DNA of 64,000 nucleotides from Ruminococcus flavefaciens FD-1 (GTDB taxonomy: Bacteria; Bacillota; Clostridia; Oscillospirales; Ruminococcaceae), in NCBI GenBank assembly GCA_000174895.1, contig ACOK01000099.1, positions 1-64,000 of the forward strand. The letters run 5' to 3'. The notes beneath the pieces are model-generated. The model searched no databases and had not been told where the DNA came from. It saw only the letters and a list, made by a program, of their open reading frames with translations. Below, piece by piece: positions 16,689 through 24,671 of the stretch. The stretch's first letter is position 1, and each line of letters begins with the position of its first letter. Position numbers and translations under genes: made by a program.

Positions 16689-18728
16689 TCAGGATAAAAC
16701 GCTGAGTATTCCGTTTACAGCCGTGCAAAGCAGTATTCCCGTCGCTGTCGGCAGGAGGAAACTCAGCGCAGTCCACTTCAGGCTTCCCGTTTCTTTTTTC
16801 ACGGTCATACAAGTCGTCGCACACGGGAAATGGAAAAGGGTGAATATGACCATGCATACCGCTGTTGAAACAGTCCAGCCATGCCCGGAGAGAAGTGCGT
16901 GAAGCTGTGAAATATCGCTGAGCTCGGTCAGGCTGCCCTGCGCCAGGTAGGTCATCATGATTATGGGCATCACTATCTCGTTGGCAGGAAATCCCAGAAT
17001 AAAGCCTAAAAGTATTACTCCGTCCAGTCCCATCAGCTGTCCGGCAGGGTCGAGGATGTCTGCCGCAGATGAAAGGAGAGTGCCGCCGTTTACGTGGATA
17101 TTCGCCATCAGCCAAATCAGAAGTCCGCATGGCGCAGCGGCTGTGCAGGCTCTTCCGAGGACGAATATTGTCCTGTCGAGCACCGAGCGGATAAGCACCT
17201 TTCCTATTTGTGGACGGCGGTAGGAGGGGAGCTCCAGTGTGAATGAGGAAGCTTCACCTTTCAGCAGCGTCACGGAAAGCAGCTTCGATACAAGCAGAGT
17301 CACGGCGACACCGAGAAGTATGGCTGCCAGTAAAAGAAGTGCCGAAATTACCGAATTTGCCGCACCTCTGCCCACAGCGAAAAACATGGTGATAACGGCT
17401 ATGATAGTGGGGAATCTTCCGTTGCAGGGGACGAAATTATTGGTCAGCACAGCGATCAGCCTTTCACGGGGCGAGTCGATGATACGGCACCCCGTTACTC
17501 CGCAGGCGTTGCAGCCCATGCCCATAGCCATGGTTATCGCCTGTTTTCCGCAGGCGTTGGCACAGCGGAAGCAGGGGTCCATGAGAAATGCCATTCTCGG
17601 CAGATAGCCCAGGTCTTCCAGAAGCGTGAACATGGGAAAAAATATGGCCATAGGCGGTAGCATTACCGACACCACCCACGCAAGGACTTTGTATATCCCC
17701 TGTATCAGCACACCCTCCAGCCACGGCGGAGCGCCGGTTTTCAGCAATCCCTCGGACATAATGCCGCCAAGCCCGAATAAAGCCTTTCCCAGAAGGTCGG
17801 AGGGATAATTTGCTCCGATGACAGTTATCCACAGAGTTAGCCCCAACAGCAGTAACATTGCGGGAATGCCTGTTTTTCGGCTCAGGAATATGCGGTCCAG
17901 CTTCCTGTCACGGCTGTATGGAGAGCATTTCCCAAAGCTTACGGCTTCGGCTGCTATTTCCGCCGAGCGCCTTATTTCCGCAGCTATGACCTCATCACGT
18001 ATATGTGAGGTATCCTGTGGAATTGCCGATATAAGGCGGTTTGCGGCGGATGAGGACAGCAGCCCGCCTTCCTCTGCTTTGCGGATATAACTCTCGTCGC
18101 CGCACAGCATCCGCAGTATCATTTCACGGGCAGGCAAGTTTTCAACATCTCCGCCCTGTGATGTTGAAAAACCGGCAAGCGCCGACCTTATATCATCGGG
18201 AAATACAGTCAGCTTATGTTCGGCGGGAACGTCCGTTACAAGGCTGTATATAGCCTCTTTCAGCTCATCAAGCCCCTGTCCGCTTCGTGCGGATGCGGCT
18301 GTAACGGGAACTCCGAGATTATCGCTCAGTTTTGCAATGTCCACCTTTATACCCTTTTTTTCGGCTTCGTCCATGAGATTAACGCAGACCATCACCCTCT
18401 CCGCACATTCCATAGTCTGAAGCACAAGAGAAAGATTCCGTTCAAGACAGGTCGCATCACATACCACCACAACAGCGTCGGCGCCGCTGAAGCTTATCAT
18501 ATCAGCCGCTTCCCTTTCCTCGGCGGAATTAGCCCTCAGCGAGTAAATTCCCGGGATATCAGCAAGTGTGAACTCCGCACCGCCATGCTGAAAGGTGCCG
18601 TATGCCCCTGATACGGTCTTTCCGGACCAGTTGCCGGTATGCTGTTTCATCCCCGTCAGAGCGTTGAATACCGTGGATTTTCCCACGTTAGGGTTGCCTG
18701 CAAGGACGATAGTGTACTTTTCCTCCAT
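16689..18728 (-). CDS. feoB: Ferrous iron transport protein B
   Basis: Inner-membrane Fe(II) uptake protein with a cytosolic GTPase domain. 679 aa: G1 GNPNVGKSTVFNAL at residue 12, switch region TGNWSGKTV, G3 DIPGIYSL, G4 NLMDEA, then a helical spacer and a membrane part with two Gate regions. The first Gate has MGMGCNACGVTGCRI. The start at 18728 has GGAGGAG seven to eight bases upstream. No feoA gene lies next to it. The intact motifs suggest it works. Confidence 0.9.
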   Translation of the reverse strand: MEEKYTIVLAGNPNVGKSTVFNALTGMKQHTGNWSGKTVSGAYGTFQHGGAEFTLADIPGIYSLRANSAEEREAADMISFSGADAVVVVCDATCLERNLSLVLQTMECAERVMVCVNLMDEAEKKGIKVDIAKLSDNLGVPVTAASARSGQGLDELKEAIYSLVTDVPAEHKLTVFPDDIRSALAGFSTSQGGDVENLPAREMILRMLCGDESYIRKAEEGGLLSSSAANRLISAIPQDTSHIRDEVIAAEIRRSAEIAAEAVSFGKCSPYSRDRKLDRIFLSRKTGIPAMLLLLGLTLWITVIGANYPSDLLGKALFGLGGIMSEGLLKTGAPPWLEGVLIQGIYKVLAWVVSVMLPPMAIFFPMFTLLEDLGYLPRMAFLMDPCFRCANACGKQAITMAMGMGCNACGVTGCRIIDSPRERLIAVLTNNFVPCNGRFPTIIAVITMFFAVGRGAANSVISALLLLAAILLGVAVTLLVSKLLSVTLLKGEASSFTLELPSYRRPQIGKVLIRSVLDRTIFVLGRACTAAAPCGLLIWLMANIHVNGGTLLSSAADILDPAGQLMGLDGVILLGFILGFPANEIVMPIIMMTYLAQGSLTELSDISQLHALLSGHGWTVSTAVCMVIFTLFHFPCATTCMTVKKETGSLKWTALSFLLPTATGILLCTAVNGILSVLS

Positions 18729-18840
18729 AAAATCACTCCTCCGCATATTCTATTCAATGCACGGAGGAGTTATGCGTATCTGCAAAAAAAGGATGCACAT
18801 AACTGCTGTACTCTTACAGAAGTTTTTACACGAGTCTATT

Positions 18841-19010
18841 GAGGGAACCCCTTTTGAAAAAGGGTTCTCCCTCAAACTCCCTTCCTAAAACTTTCAGTAT
18901 TAATTTTTGCCCATTATAGGGCGCACTTGAAAGAAATGAAAAATTCTTACTTTACTTGTGTGCGCCCTATAATGGGCAAAAATTCTATTAAAAGTCTTTG
19001 GAAAGGGGTG
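18841..19010. repeat. Nested palindromic element B
   Basis: Relative of element A without recognisable outer ends. The inner inverted repeat has arms at 18903-18925 and 18959-18983 (core TTTTTGCCCATTATAGGGCGCAC), followed by the shared ATTCTATTAAAAGTCTTTGG. A left hairpin GAGGGAACCC/GGGTTCTCCCTC lies at 18841-18873. No coding potential. Confidence 0.65.
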
Positions 19011-19056
19011 CAGCATACTCATATCGTAGTAAAGATAAATCAAATCGAATAGGACA

Positions 19057-19091
19057 AAAGGCGGTACTATTGCTCATGTAGTACCGCCTTT
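19057..19091 (-). terminator. Terminator of the XRE regulator gene
   Basis: 13-bp stem AAAGGCGGTACTA / TAGTACCGCCTTT beyond the XRE gene stop. Confidence 0.75.
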
Positions 19092-19156
19092 AATTAAAAA
19101 TATTGCATCAGCTATGAGATAAAGCATAATATCATACTATTAATGCTTGAAAATAC

Positions 19157-19510
19157 TTAATCGTTAAAGCTATCATTTAACATATTGATAAACGCAAGGC
19201 ATAAACGCTGATTTTCAAGAGATAGCGTCTGAAATTTATCAAGAAGAGCAAATGTCATTTCTGAATAATCTGGGCTTTTTATTGCTCCAACAAGAAGATG
19301 GTCAGGCGTAGTATTGAGTGCATTGCAGATACGCAAGAAAACTTCAAGACTAGGAATAGATCGAGCTGTCTCAATGCAGGAAAGATACTTATCATTAAGA
19401 TCTGCCAACTCGCATACCTCGACTTGCTTCAAATGAAGTTCCTTTCTACGTCTTGCTATGTTTAAGCCAACCTGTTTATAGTCCAGTTCCACACCACTCA
19501 CCTCTATCAT
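19157..19510 (-). CDS. XRE-family transcriptional regulator
   Basis: 117 aa. Helix-turn-helix at about residues 14-70 (NIARRRKELHLKQVEVCELA, then YLSCIETARSIPSLEVFLRI) with a helical tail. The start may instead be GTG six codons in, which is preceded by GAGGTGA. Divergent from the SPFH gene, whose -35 is flanked by an inverted repeat, so it may control that promoter. Role otherwise unknown. Confidence 0.85.
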   Translation of the reverse strand: MIEVSGVELDYKQVGLNIARRRKELHLKQVEVCELADLNDKYLSCIETARSIPSLEVFLRICNALNTTPDHLLVGAIKSPDYSEMTFALLDKFQTLSLENQRLCLAFINMLNDSFND

Positions 19511-19554
19511 TTAGAATACATATTTCCACAAGCAGAGTAAACAGCGTTAAAGTG

Positions 19555-19593
19555 TATATTCTACTTGACATAAGAATATAATTGTAGTATAAT
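19555..19593 (+). promoter_or_regulatory. Promoter of the SPFH gene with candidate operator
   Basis: TTGACA (19565-19570), 17-bp spacer, TATAAT (19588-19593): perfect consensus. An inverted repeat TATATTCT-N10-AGAATATA (19555-19580) brackets the -35, a plausible operator for the divergent XRE regulator. Confidence 0.7.
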
Positions 19594-19693
19594 AAGAATT
19601 ATAGTAAATATTCACAAAATATTCTTGAAATAATAAGATTATTGTGGCTTGCACTTGTCACTAAAGCACGATTAGAATTTGGTAGGTGATAAA

Positions 19694-20929
19694 ATGAAAA
19701 TAGCAGATATTATCAAATATGAGGGCGATAATAGTACTTTTGTATGGAAACACCCCTGTGAGGACTTTAATACCTCATCACAGCTTATAGTCCATGAGTC
19801 ACAAGAAGCTCTGTTCTATATGAACGGTCAGGCACTTGACCTATTTGGTCCAGGAAGGCATACGCTTGAAACAGAGAATATTCCTTTACTTCGGAGGCTT
19901 ATCAACATTCCGACGGATGGCAAGACACCGTTTCACTGCGAGATCTATTTCATCAACAAGACCGAGCAAATGGCTATCCGCTGGGGAACAGACAGTAAGG
20001 TGCAGTATGTTGAGCCTACATACGGTTTTCCGCTTGCAATCGGTGCGAATGGCGAAATGACACTTGCCGTGGAGGATTCACGTAATCTGCTGATAAATCT
20101 TGTCGGAACAGAAGCACTGCTTGACCGTCAGCACCTTGTCAATTATTTCAGAGCATTTCTTATGACAAGAGTAAAGACTTATCTTGCACAGGAAATGCGT
20201 AATAATGCTATCAGCATTTTTGAGATAGACGAACGGCTTGAAGAATTCTCCAAAGGTATACATGAAAAGCTGAAGCCAGATTTTGCCGAATATGGTGTTG
20301 ATCTGCGTAAGTTCTTTGTCACGGGTATTGTCAAGCCTGACGACAGTGAGCAGTACGAAAAGTTTAAGGAGCTTCATTTCCGACAGTATGCCGATATTGC
20401 CGAAGCAAAGCTGAAACAGCAGGTAGGCATTATCGAACAGCAGACCGCCGCACAACGTATGGTGATACAGTCGCAGGCTATGGCTACCAAACGTCAGCAG
20501 GAAGGCTACACCTATCAGCAGGAGCGTGGCTTTGATGTTGCGGAACAGGTCGCTCAGAATGAAGCTGTTGGTCAGTTCACTAATATGGGCATCGGCTTAG
20601 GAACAATGGCAGGCGTAGGCGGTGCAGTCGGAGGAGTTGTGGGAACAGCGATAAATGGAGCGGTATCGGGAATTGACAGTCAGCCTTCCACGCCGCCTGT
20701 TGTTCCAATCAAATGTTTCTGTGACAACTGCGGAGTTGAATTAGAAGCAGGCACAGTGTTCTGTGACAATTGCGGAACAAAGCAGGAAGCTCCGCCACTG
20801 AATAACGTAATCGAACAATTACTATCCGCTGTACCGATGACGAGTATGAGCGGATACACAACAAGGCTGAACGACACAGGTTGTCCCTCAGCGACTTCGT
20901 TCTCAGGTCGGCACTCGGCAAAAAGATAG
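19694..20929 (+). CDS. SPFH-domain protein with zinc ribbon, C-terminus replaced at a junction
   Basis: 411 aa. SPFH/Band-7 type domain (YdjL/virion-core-like) over about residues 1-240, then a coiled-coil stretch (KLKQQVGIIEQQTAAQRM), a Gly-rich hydrophobic patch (GTMAGVGGAVGGVVGTA), and a double zinc-ribbon knuckle (CDNCGVELEAGTVFCDNCG). Homologues normally end soon after this knuckle. Here the frame runs on for about 45 residues across DNA that encodes MobC in another frame, so the tail is probably acquired by insertion of the mobilizable element near 20800. Start at 19694 after AGGTG. Confidence 0.75.
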   Translation: MKIADIIKYEGDNSTFVWKHPCEDFNTSSQLIVHESQEALFYMNGQALDLFGPGRHTLETENIPLLRRLINIPTDGKTPFHCEIYFINKTEQMAIRWGTDSKVQYVEPTYGFPLAIGANGEMTLAVEDSRNLLINLVGTEALLDRQHLVNYFRAFLMTRVKTYLAQEMRNNAISIFEIDERLEEFSKGIHEKLKPDFAEYGVDLRKFFVTGIVKPDDSEQYEKFKELHFRQYADIAEAKLKQQVGIIEQQTAAQRMVIQSQAMATKRQQEGYTYQQERGFDVAEQVAQNEAVGQFTNMGIGLGTMAGVGGAVGGVVGTAINGAVSGIDSQPSTPPVVPIKCFCDNCGVELEAGTVFCDNCGTKQEAPPLNNVIEQLLSAVPMTSMSGYTTRLNDTGCPSATSFSGRHSAKR

Positions 20930-21108
20930 TCGTGGTTGACGGACTTGTCGAAGTGGCTCGACAGCAAAAAGCTATCGGACGCAATCTCAACCAGATAGCA
21001 ATGCTTGCTCATGAGGGGCGTCTCCACTCAGTCCGACTGGACGAGCTGTTGGAACAGCACAAGACTGTCACCCAAGCCGTCTGCGACATAGCCAAGGAGG
21101 TGAGATAG
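20806..21108 (+). pseudogene. MobC-like relaxosome protein lacking its start
   Basis: The frame reads RNRTITIRCTDDEYERIHNK, then LSLSDFVLRSALGKKIVVVD, and ends AKEVR. This is the ribbon-helix-helix/MobC accessory family that helps the relaxase nick oriT. No ATG or GTG lies between the in-frame TAA at 20803 and the first conserved residues, so the start codon was apparently lost at the junction with the SPFH gene. A shorter product could begin at TTG 20881. Its stop overlaps the relaxase GTG by one base. Confidence 0.7.
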
Positions 21109-22442
21109 TGCCTATCATTCATTTCATCAACAACAAAACGCAAACCGCTGGCGGCATGAGGAACGTCCTCAACTACGTCAGCAGAAAGGAAAAGACGGTC
21201 TCAGAGGACAAGCGTTTCGTGACAGGCGTGAACTGCTCGCCCGAGACTGCACTCGATGAAATTACCGCGACCAAGAATTTGTATCACAAGAACGACGGGC
21301 GGCTGTACTATCATCTGGTGCAGAGCTTTCCGAGTGGGTATGAGATAGAGCCAGAGCTCGCTCACAAGATTGCAGTAGAGCTTGCAGAGAAAGCATTCAA
21401 TAATTATGAAGTCGTAGTCGCAACTCATATCGACCGCGAGCATATCCACAGCCACTTGGTGTTCAACTCGGTCAGCTTCGAGGACGGGAAGAAGTATCAT
21501 TCAAACAAGGAGAGCGTAGAGCAACTGATGAAACTCAGCGATGAGATTTGTCAGCACTACGGTGTCCATGTACTCGATGCTCCCAAGAAGAAAATGAATA
21601 AAGACTACCTCTCCGACAGCGAGTACAGGTCAGCCAAGCGTGGCGAGAGTTTCAAGTGGGAGCTGATGAACGTCATCAATCAGGTGATGAAACAGGCAAA
21701 GTCAAAGAAGCAGTTCTGCTATATGATGAAACAGCAGGGCTACAGTGTCAGGTGGGCGGACAACCGAAAGTATATTACCTATACTTGTCCTAATGGAAGG
21801 AGATGCCGTGACAATAAACTGCACGGCGAACGTTATCGAAAGGAGAATATGGAGTATGAATTCAAAACAAGAAGAATTGCAGCAGATGTACGACAAGGAA
21901 TTGTCAGCAGCAGCGGACACTCAGCCGACAGTGGTGGTGCTCGATTCAAATTGGAGAGCGCTGATAGAATTGAACAAGCTGATGTCGCAGGAGCAGCTGG
22001 AAATACTCACCAGACTCTCGGTGCTAGCGACGAAAGCCGAAACGGAACAGGTGCTGAAAACAGTACGCTCCGAGCAGAGAGCTACAATAGAAACCTGTCG
22101 GGAGCTGTTGAATCAGGCAGCGGAACTGTCGGAAACAGTGGTGGCTCAACTGGAGAAAGCAACAGCAGACCTGTCCTCACAGGCTGGGAAGCTGAACGAG
22201 GAATATGGCTCGAAGCTGAAAGAACTCGACGAATACAAGCACAGGCTCAGATTGAAAGTTGCCAAGTGGATAGTGATCTCGCAGTCAGTCTTGATAGCAT
22301 TGTCGGTGGCGTTACAGCTGTGGCTTCGATAATCGAGGACGAGCCTGCCGACGATACCGAGTACGCTCGGGAGCACGTTGACAGCAAGGCACTCGCAGAG
22401 GAACGAGAGCGTAAAGAAGCACTTGGAATACACATGGGTTAA
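21108..22442 (+). CDS. MobP-type relaxase
   Basis: 444 aa nickase for conjugative mobilization. N-terminal relaxase domain (1-230): motif I Tyr probably within MRNVLNYVSRKEK, and the metal-binding three-His motif HIDREHIHSHLVFNSV. After about residue 250 it becomes a Ser/Gly/Ala-rich low-complexity tail, then an acidic end. That tail region encodes a second protein in another frame (21856-22332), which explains the unusual composition. GTG start overlaps the mobC stop, indicating translational coupling. Confidence 0.88.
   Translation: MPIIHFINNKTQTAGGMRNVLNYVSRKEKTVSEDKRFVTGVNCSPETALDEITATKNLYHKNDGRLYYHLVQSFPSGYEIEPELAHKIAVELAEKAFNNYEVVVATHIDREHIHSHLVFNSVSFEDGKKYHSNKESVEQLMKLSDEICQHYGVHVLDAPKKKMNKDYLSDSEYRSAKRGESFKWELMNVINQVMKQAKSKKQFCYMMKQQGYSVRWADNRKYITYTCPNGRRCRDNKLHGERYRKENMEYEFKTRRIAADVRQGIVSSSGHSADSGGARFKLESADRIEQADVAGAAGNTHQTLGASDESRNGTGAENSTLRAESYNRNLSGAVESGSGTVGNSGGSTGESNSRPVLTGWEAERGIWLEAERTRRIQAQAQIESCQVDSDLAVSLDSIVGGVTAVASIIEDEPADDTEYAREHVDSKALAEERERKEALGIHMG
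21856..22332 (+). CDS. Overprinted coiled-coil membrane protein within the relaxase gene
   Basis: 158 aa read entirely inside the relaxase gene in a different frame. ATG preceded by AAAGGAG. The protein starts MNSKQEELQQMYDKELSAAA, has long heptad-like helices (about 40-130), and ends with a basic stretch followed by one membrane span (KWIVISQSVLIALSVALQLW). The arrangement parallels ColE1, where mbeB and mbeD overlap the relaxase gene and MbeB tethers the relaxosome to the membrane (established for ColE1; inference here). The amino-acid pattern is more protein-like than the overlapping relaxase tail. Confidence 0.75.
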   Translation: MNSKQEELQQMYDKELSAAADTQPTVVVLDSNWRALIELNKLMSQEQLEILTRLSVLATKAETEQVLKTVRSEQRATIETCRELLNQAAELSETVVAQLEKATADLSSQAGKLNEEYGSKLKELDEYKHRLRLKVAKWIVISQSVLIALSVALQLWLR

Positions 22443-22471
22443 CCCAAATCTAAAAAAGGAGTAGATTAAAA

Positions 22472-22606
22472 ATGAACAATGCAAATCACATACGAAACAT
22501 GAACGAGAGAACGATAAGGAGCGTGGTTGTTGAATGGCTGAAAAAGAGGAAGTCAGATATTATTCAGAAAACAAAATTGAAGTCAATGGGAAGGTGTATA
22601 ACGTGA
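22472..22606 (+). CDS. Possible 44-aa leader peptide of the mobilizable element
   Basis: ATG after AAAAAAGGAG, encoding MNNANHIRNMNERTIRSVVV and ending at a TGA that overlaps the TnpW-like frame. It could be a translational leader for that gene. No family recognised. Confidence 0.35.
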   Translation: MNNANHIRNMNERTIRSVVVEWLKKRKSDIIQKTKLKSMGRCIT

Positions 22607-22620
22607 CATTTACGTTTCCC
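22534..22620 (+). pseudogene. TnpW-like small transposon protein, 5' piece
   Basis: Reads MAEKEEVRYYSENKIEVNGK then VYNVTFTFP. After CCC at 22618-22620 the sequence changes abruptly to antisense recombinase. The missing C-terminus lies on the opposite strand at 23171-23239 and joins in frame if the intervening block is flipped. The open frame itself continues to 22779 through unrelated sequence. Confidence 0.65.
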
Positions 22621-23073
22621 CTTCTGTATCGTTCTGATCTTTCGACTCGTATCCTGTGCAAAGAAGTCATTGAAATAGTTCTTGATGCCCGACATATCGT
22701 TCATCCCGTTTATGCTGTCAACACCGTCGGAGATAGCTATGAACCTAACGTCATACGACGGAAACAGTATCTCCATTAATCTGCCTGTTTCAAGGTGGTC
22801 TCTGCCGAGACGGCTCTGGTCTTTGACGATTACTGTGCTAATAAGACCATTTTCAATATCAGATAGCATTTTCACATAAGCTGGTCTGTTCTTATTGACT
22901 CCGCTGTAACCGTCGTCAATGTAATACTGGCAGTTCTTGAAACCGTTTTTATCTGCGTATTCTTTCAGCAAGAGCCTTTGGTTCTCTATCGACAGCGACT
23001 CTCCTGCGCGCAAGTCCTCCTGACTTAGGCGGCAATAGAGCGCTGTTATCTGATTTGCGTTTGATTCTTTCAT
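22564..23073 (-). pseudogene. Large serine recombinase, N-terminal fragment
   Basis: Catalytic domain of a transposon-type large serine recombinase: ALYCRLSQEDLRAGESLSIE (catalytic Ser region), YIDDGYSGVNKNRPAY, VKDQSRLGRDHLETG, and FFAQDTSRKIRTIQKGK. Homology stops near 22618 and the remaining residues are junk across the breakpoint. AGGAGG precedes the ATG. It lacks the recombinase and zinc domains, so it is inactive. Confidence 0.85.
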
Positions 23074-23170
23074 TTTTATCCTCCTGTTCCGAAGCTATAC
23101 TTCTGGAATCAAACCGAATAGGAGCTACCAACAGTATACTCCTATCCGGCTCGAAAGTCCAGAACTTTTT

Positions 23171-23239
23171 TCAACTTACTTTTTCGCCGTTTATCAGGTG
23201 TTTCAGCTTATCGTAAGCTGTTTCCGCTTCGTTTTCGGG
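23171..23239 (-). pseudogene. TnpW-like small transposon protein, 3' piece (inverted)
   Basis: Encodes PENEAETAYDKLKHLINGEK then VS and TGA. It directly completes the piece ending TFTFP at 22620, with CCC/GGG shared at the two breakpoints. Confidence 0.6.
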
Positions 23240-23463
23240 AAGAGAAATGTGTCAGGGAGTTCATCAACAACGCTAAGAAATACGTTGATGTGACGGAAGT
23301 TACTCCACAGCTTCTTCGAGCTTTCATAAAACGTATTGAAGTCCACGAAAAGGCGGAAAAGCGTTCGAGGAACTGCCCAAATGATATAACGGTACACTTC
23401 TCATTCTTGGCTGACAAGGAAATCAAGCTTGACGGTATTATGATCGAGACATTTAAGATATAG
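23239..23463 (+). pseudogene. Large serine recombinase, C-terminal fragment (DUF4368-like)
   Basis: Reads EEKCVREFINNAKKYVDV, then LLRAFIKRIEVHEKAEKRSR and a beta tail ending ETFKI. This matches the C-terminal domain of Tn4451/TndX-type recombinases. It is probably the tail of the same gene whose N-terminus is at 22564-23073; about 300 central residues are missing and the strands disagree. Confidence 0.7.
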
Positions 23464-23477
23464 CCGTATAAAGCAAA

Positions 23478-23503
23478 TCTCCGAGGGATCACTCCCTCGG
23501 AGA
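23478..23503 (+). terminator. Hairpin after the recombinase remnant
   Basis: TCTCCGAGGGA-TCAC-TCCCTCGGAGA: strong stem without a T-run, 15 bases after the recombinase stop. Confidence 0.5.
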
Positions 23504-23540
23504 CAAAACGAATAATATACTTCCCTAAGAATATGCTTCA

Positions 23541-23605
23541 GGTTCGGGGAAGAACCTTTCCTCAGAAAGGTTTTCCCCGATAAATGCGTATAAAGCTTCT
23601 ATATG
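23541..23605. repeat. Partial copy of element A
   Basis: Contains GGAAGAACCTTTCCTCAGAA and CCCCGATAAATGCGTATAAA, nearly identical to 11797-11856. Only the right part of the element is present, downstream of the sugar permease gene. Confidence 0.7.
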
Positions 23606-23627
23606 AGTACCGCCGTTATGTCGGGGA

Positions 23628-24671
23628 TCATTTTAGTTTTTTGCGCATTGCGATGATGACGCTTTGCAGTATGAGGAAGATGCACAGCATGACAGCAATG
23701 GTTATGCCCGTCCACCACGCCTGATCGAGACCGGCTGAGGATACGATGTTCTGCATAAGCGCAAGTGTGAGCGTTCCGAGGAGAGTTCCGATGATGTTGC
23801 CTGCTCCTCCTGCCAGATTCGTGCCGCCGATTATAGCCGATGCTATGGCGTTCATTTCCGCTCCCGAGGCATTAGCCGCCGAGCCGGATCCCACGTGCAT
23901 GAAGCATACGAATCCGCCTATTCCTGCGAGAAGTCCGCATATAACGTGGGATATGAAAACTGTCCTTTTCACGTTGATACCAAGCATGAGGGCGCTCTGC
24001 CGATTGCCGCCCACAGCGTAAAAAGCTCTGCCCGTTCTCGTCCATTTCAGCACGAAAAACAGCACCGCCGCCGTCAGAAGTGCGATTATAACGCCCGTCT
24101 CCACATAGGCATTGATGAAAACTCCGTTCTTGTTGTAAGAACCGAGAAACGGCACATTTATCCTCGTTTCACGTATGCGCACGAATTCCTCATTCTGAAC
24201 GTTGAACGGCGCATCGCAAACTATGGTCGTCATTCCCCTTGCAAAGAACATTCCCGCAAGCGTGATGATGAACGGCTGTATCTCCAGATACGCCACAAGA
24301 AAGCCCTGCACCAGTCCGAATGCCAGACCGATGCCCAGCGCTATCAGCACCGCACCTGTGAAGCTTCCGCCGTGATGGTCCAGCCAGACCGCACAGCACA
24401 TGGTCACCAGCGCAGAAACTCCGCCTACGGAAATATCTATTCCGCCTGCGACCATGACCACTGTCATGCCGCAAGAGAGTATCATCAGCGATGCGTTGGC
24501 ATTGAGAAGATTGAAGAATGTCTGCGGCTTGAGGAAGCCCTTCTGAAAGACTGCCGCCGCAAAAATATAGAGAAGCACGAATACCGCCGCCGTTATCATG
24601 GTCAGCACAGCCGAATCCGACAGATATCCGAAGCGTCCGCTGTGCTTTTCGTGAATACTTTTCATTTTCAT
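23628..24671 (-). CDS. Sugar ABC transporter permease, YjfF-like
   Basis: 347 aa, RbsC-type (branched-chain/ribose permease family) membrane protein with eight to ten helices. Contains VMVAGGIDISVGGVSALVTM, QPFIITLAGMFFARGMTTIV and the conserved GGTNLAGGAGNIIGTLLG. The start overlaps the preceding permease stop (ATGA), so the two are translationally coupled. By gene order (binding protein, ATPase, permease, permease) it matches the YtfQ-YtfR-YtfT-YjfF galactofuranose importer. The substrate here is inferred. Confidence 0.9.
   Translation of the reverse strand: MKMKSIHEKHSGRFGYLSDSAVLTMITAAVFVLLYIFAAAVFQKGFLKPQTFFNLLNANASLMILSCGMTVVMVAGGIDISVGGVSALVTMCCAVWLDHHGGSFTGAVLIALGIGLAFGLVQGFLVAYLEIQPFIITLAGMFFARGMTTIVCDAPFNVQNEEFVRIRETRINVPFLGSYNKNGVFINAYVETGVIIALLTAAVLFFVLKWTRTGRAFYAVGGNRQSALMLGINVKRTVFISHVICGLLAGIGGFVCFMHVGSGSAANASGAEMNAIASAIIGGTNLAGGAGNIIGTLLGTLTLALMQNIVSSAGLDQAWWTGITIAVMLCIFLILQSVIIAMRKKLK

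Noticed and set aside
22564-22779. Continuation of the TnpW-like frame to 22779 as a complete gene
   Set aside because: After 22620 it is antisense of the recombinase; the true C-terminus is found inverted at 23171-23239.
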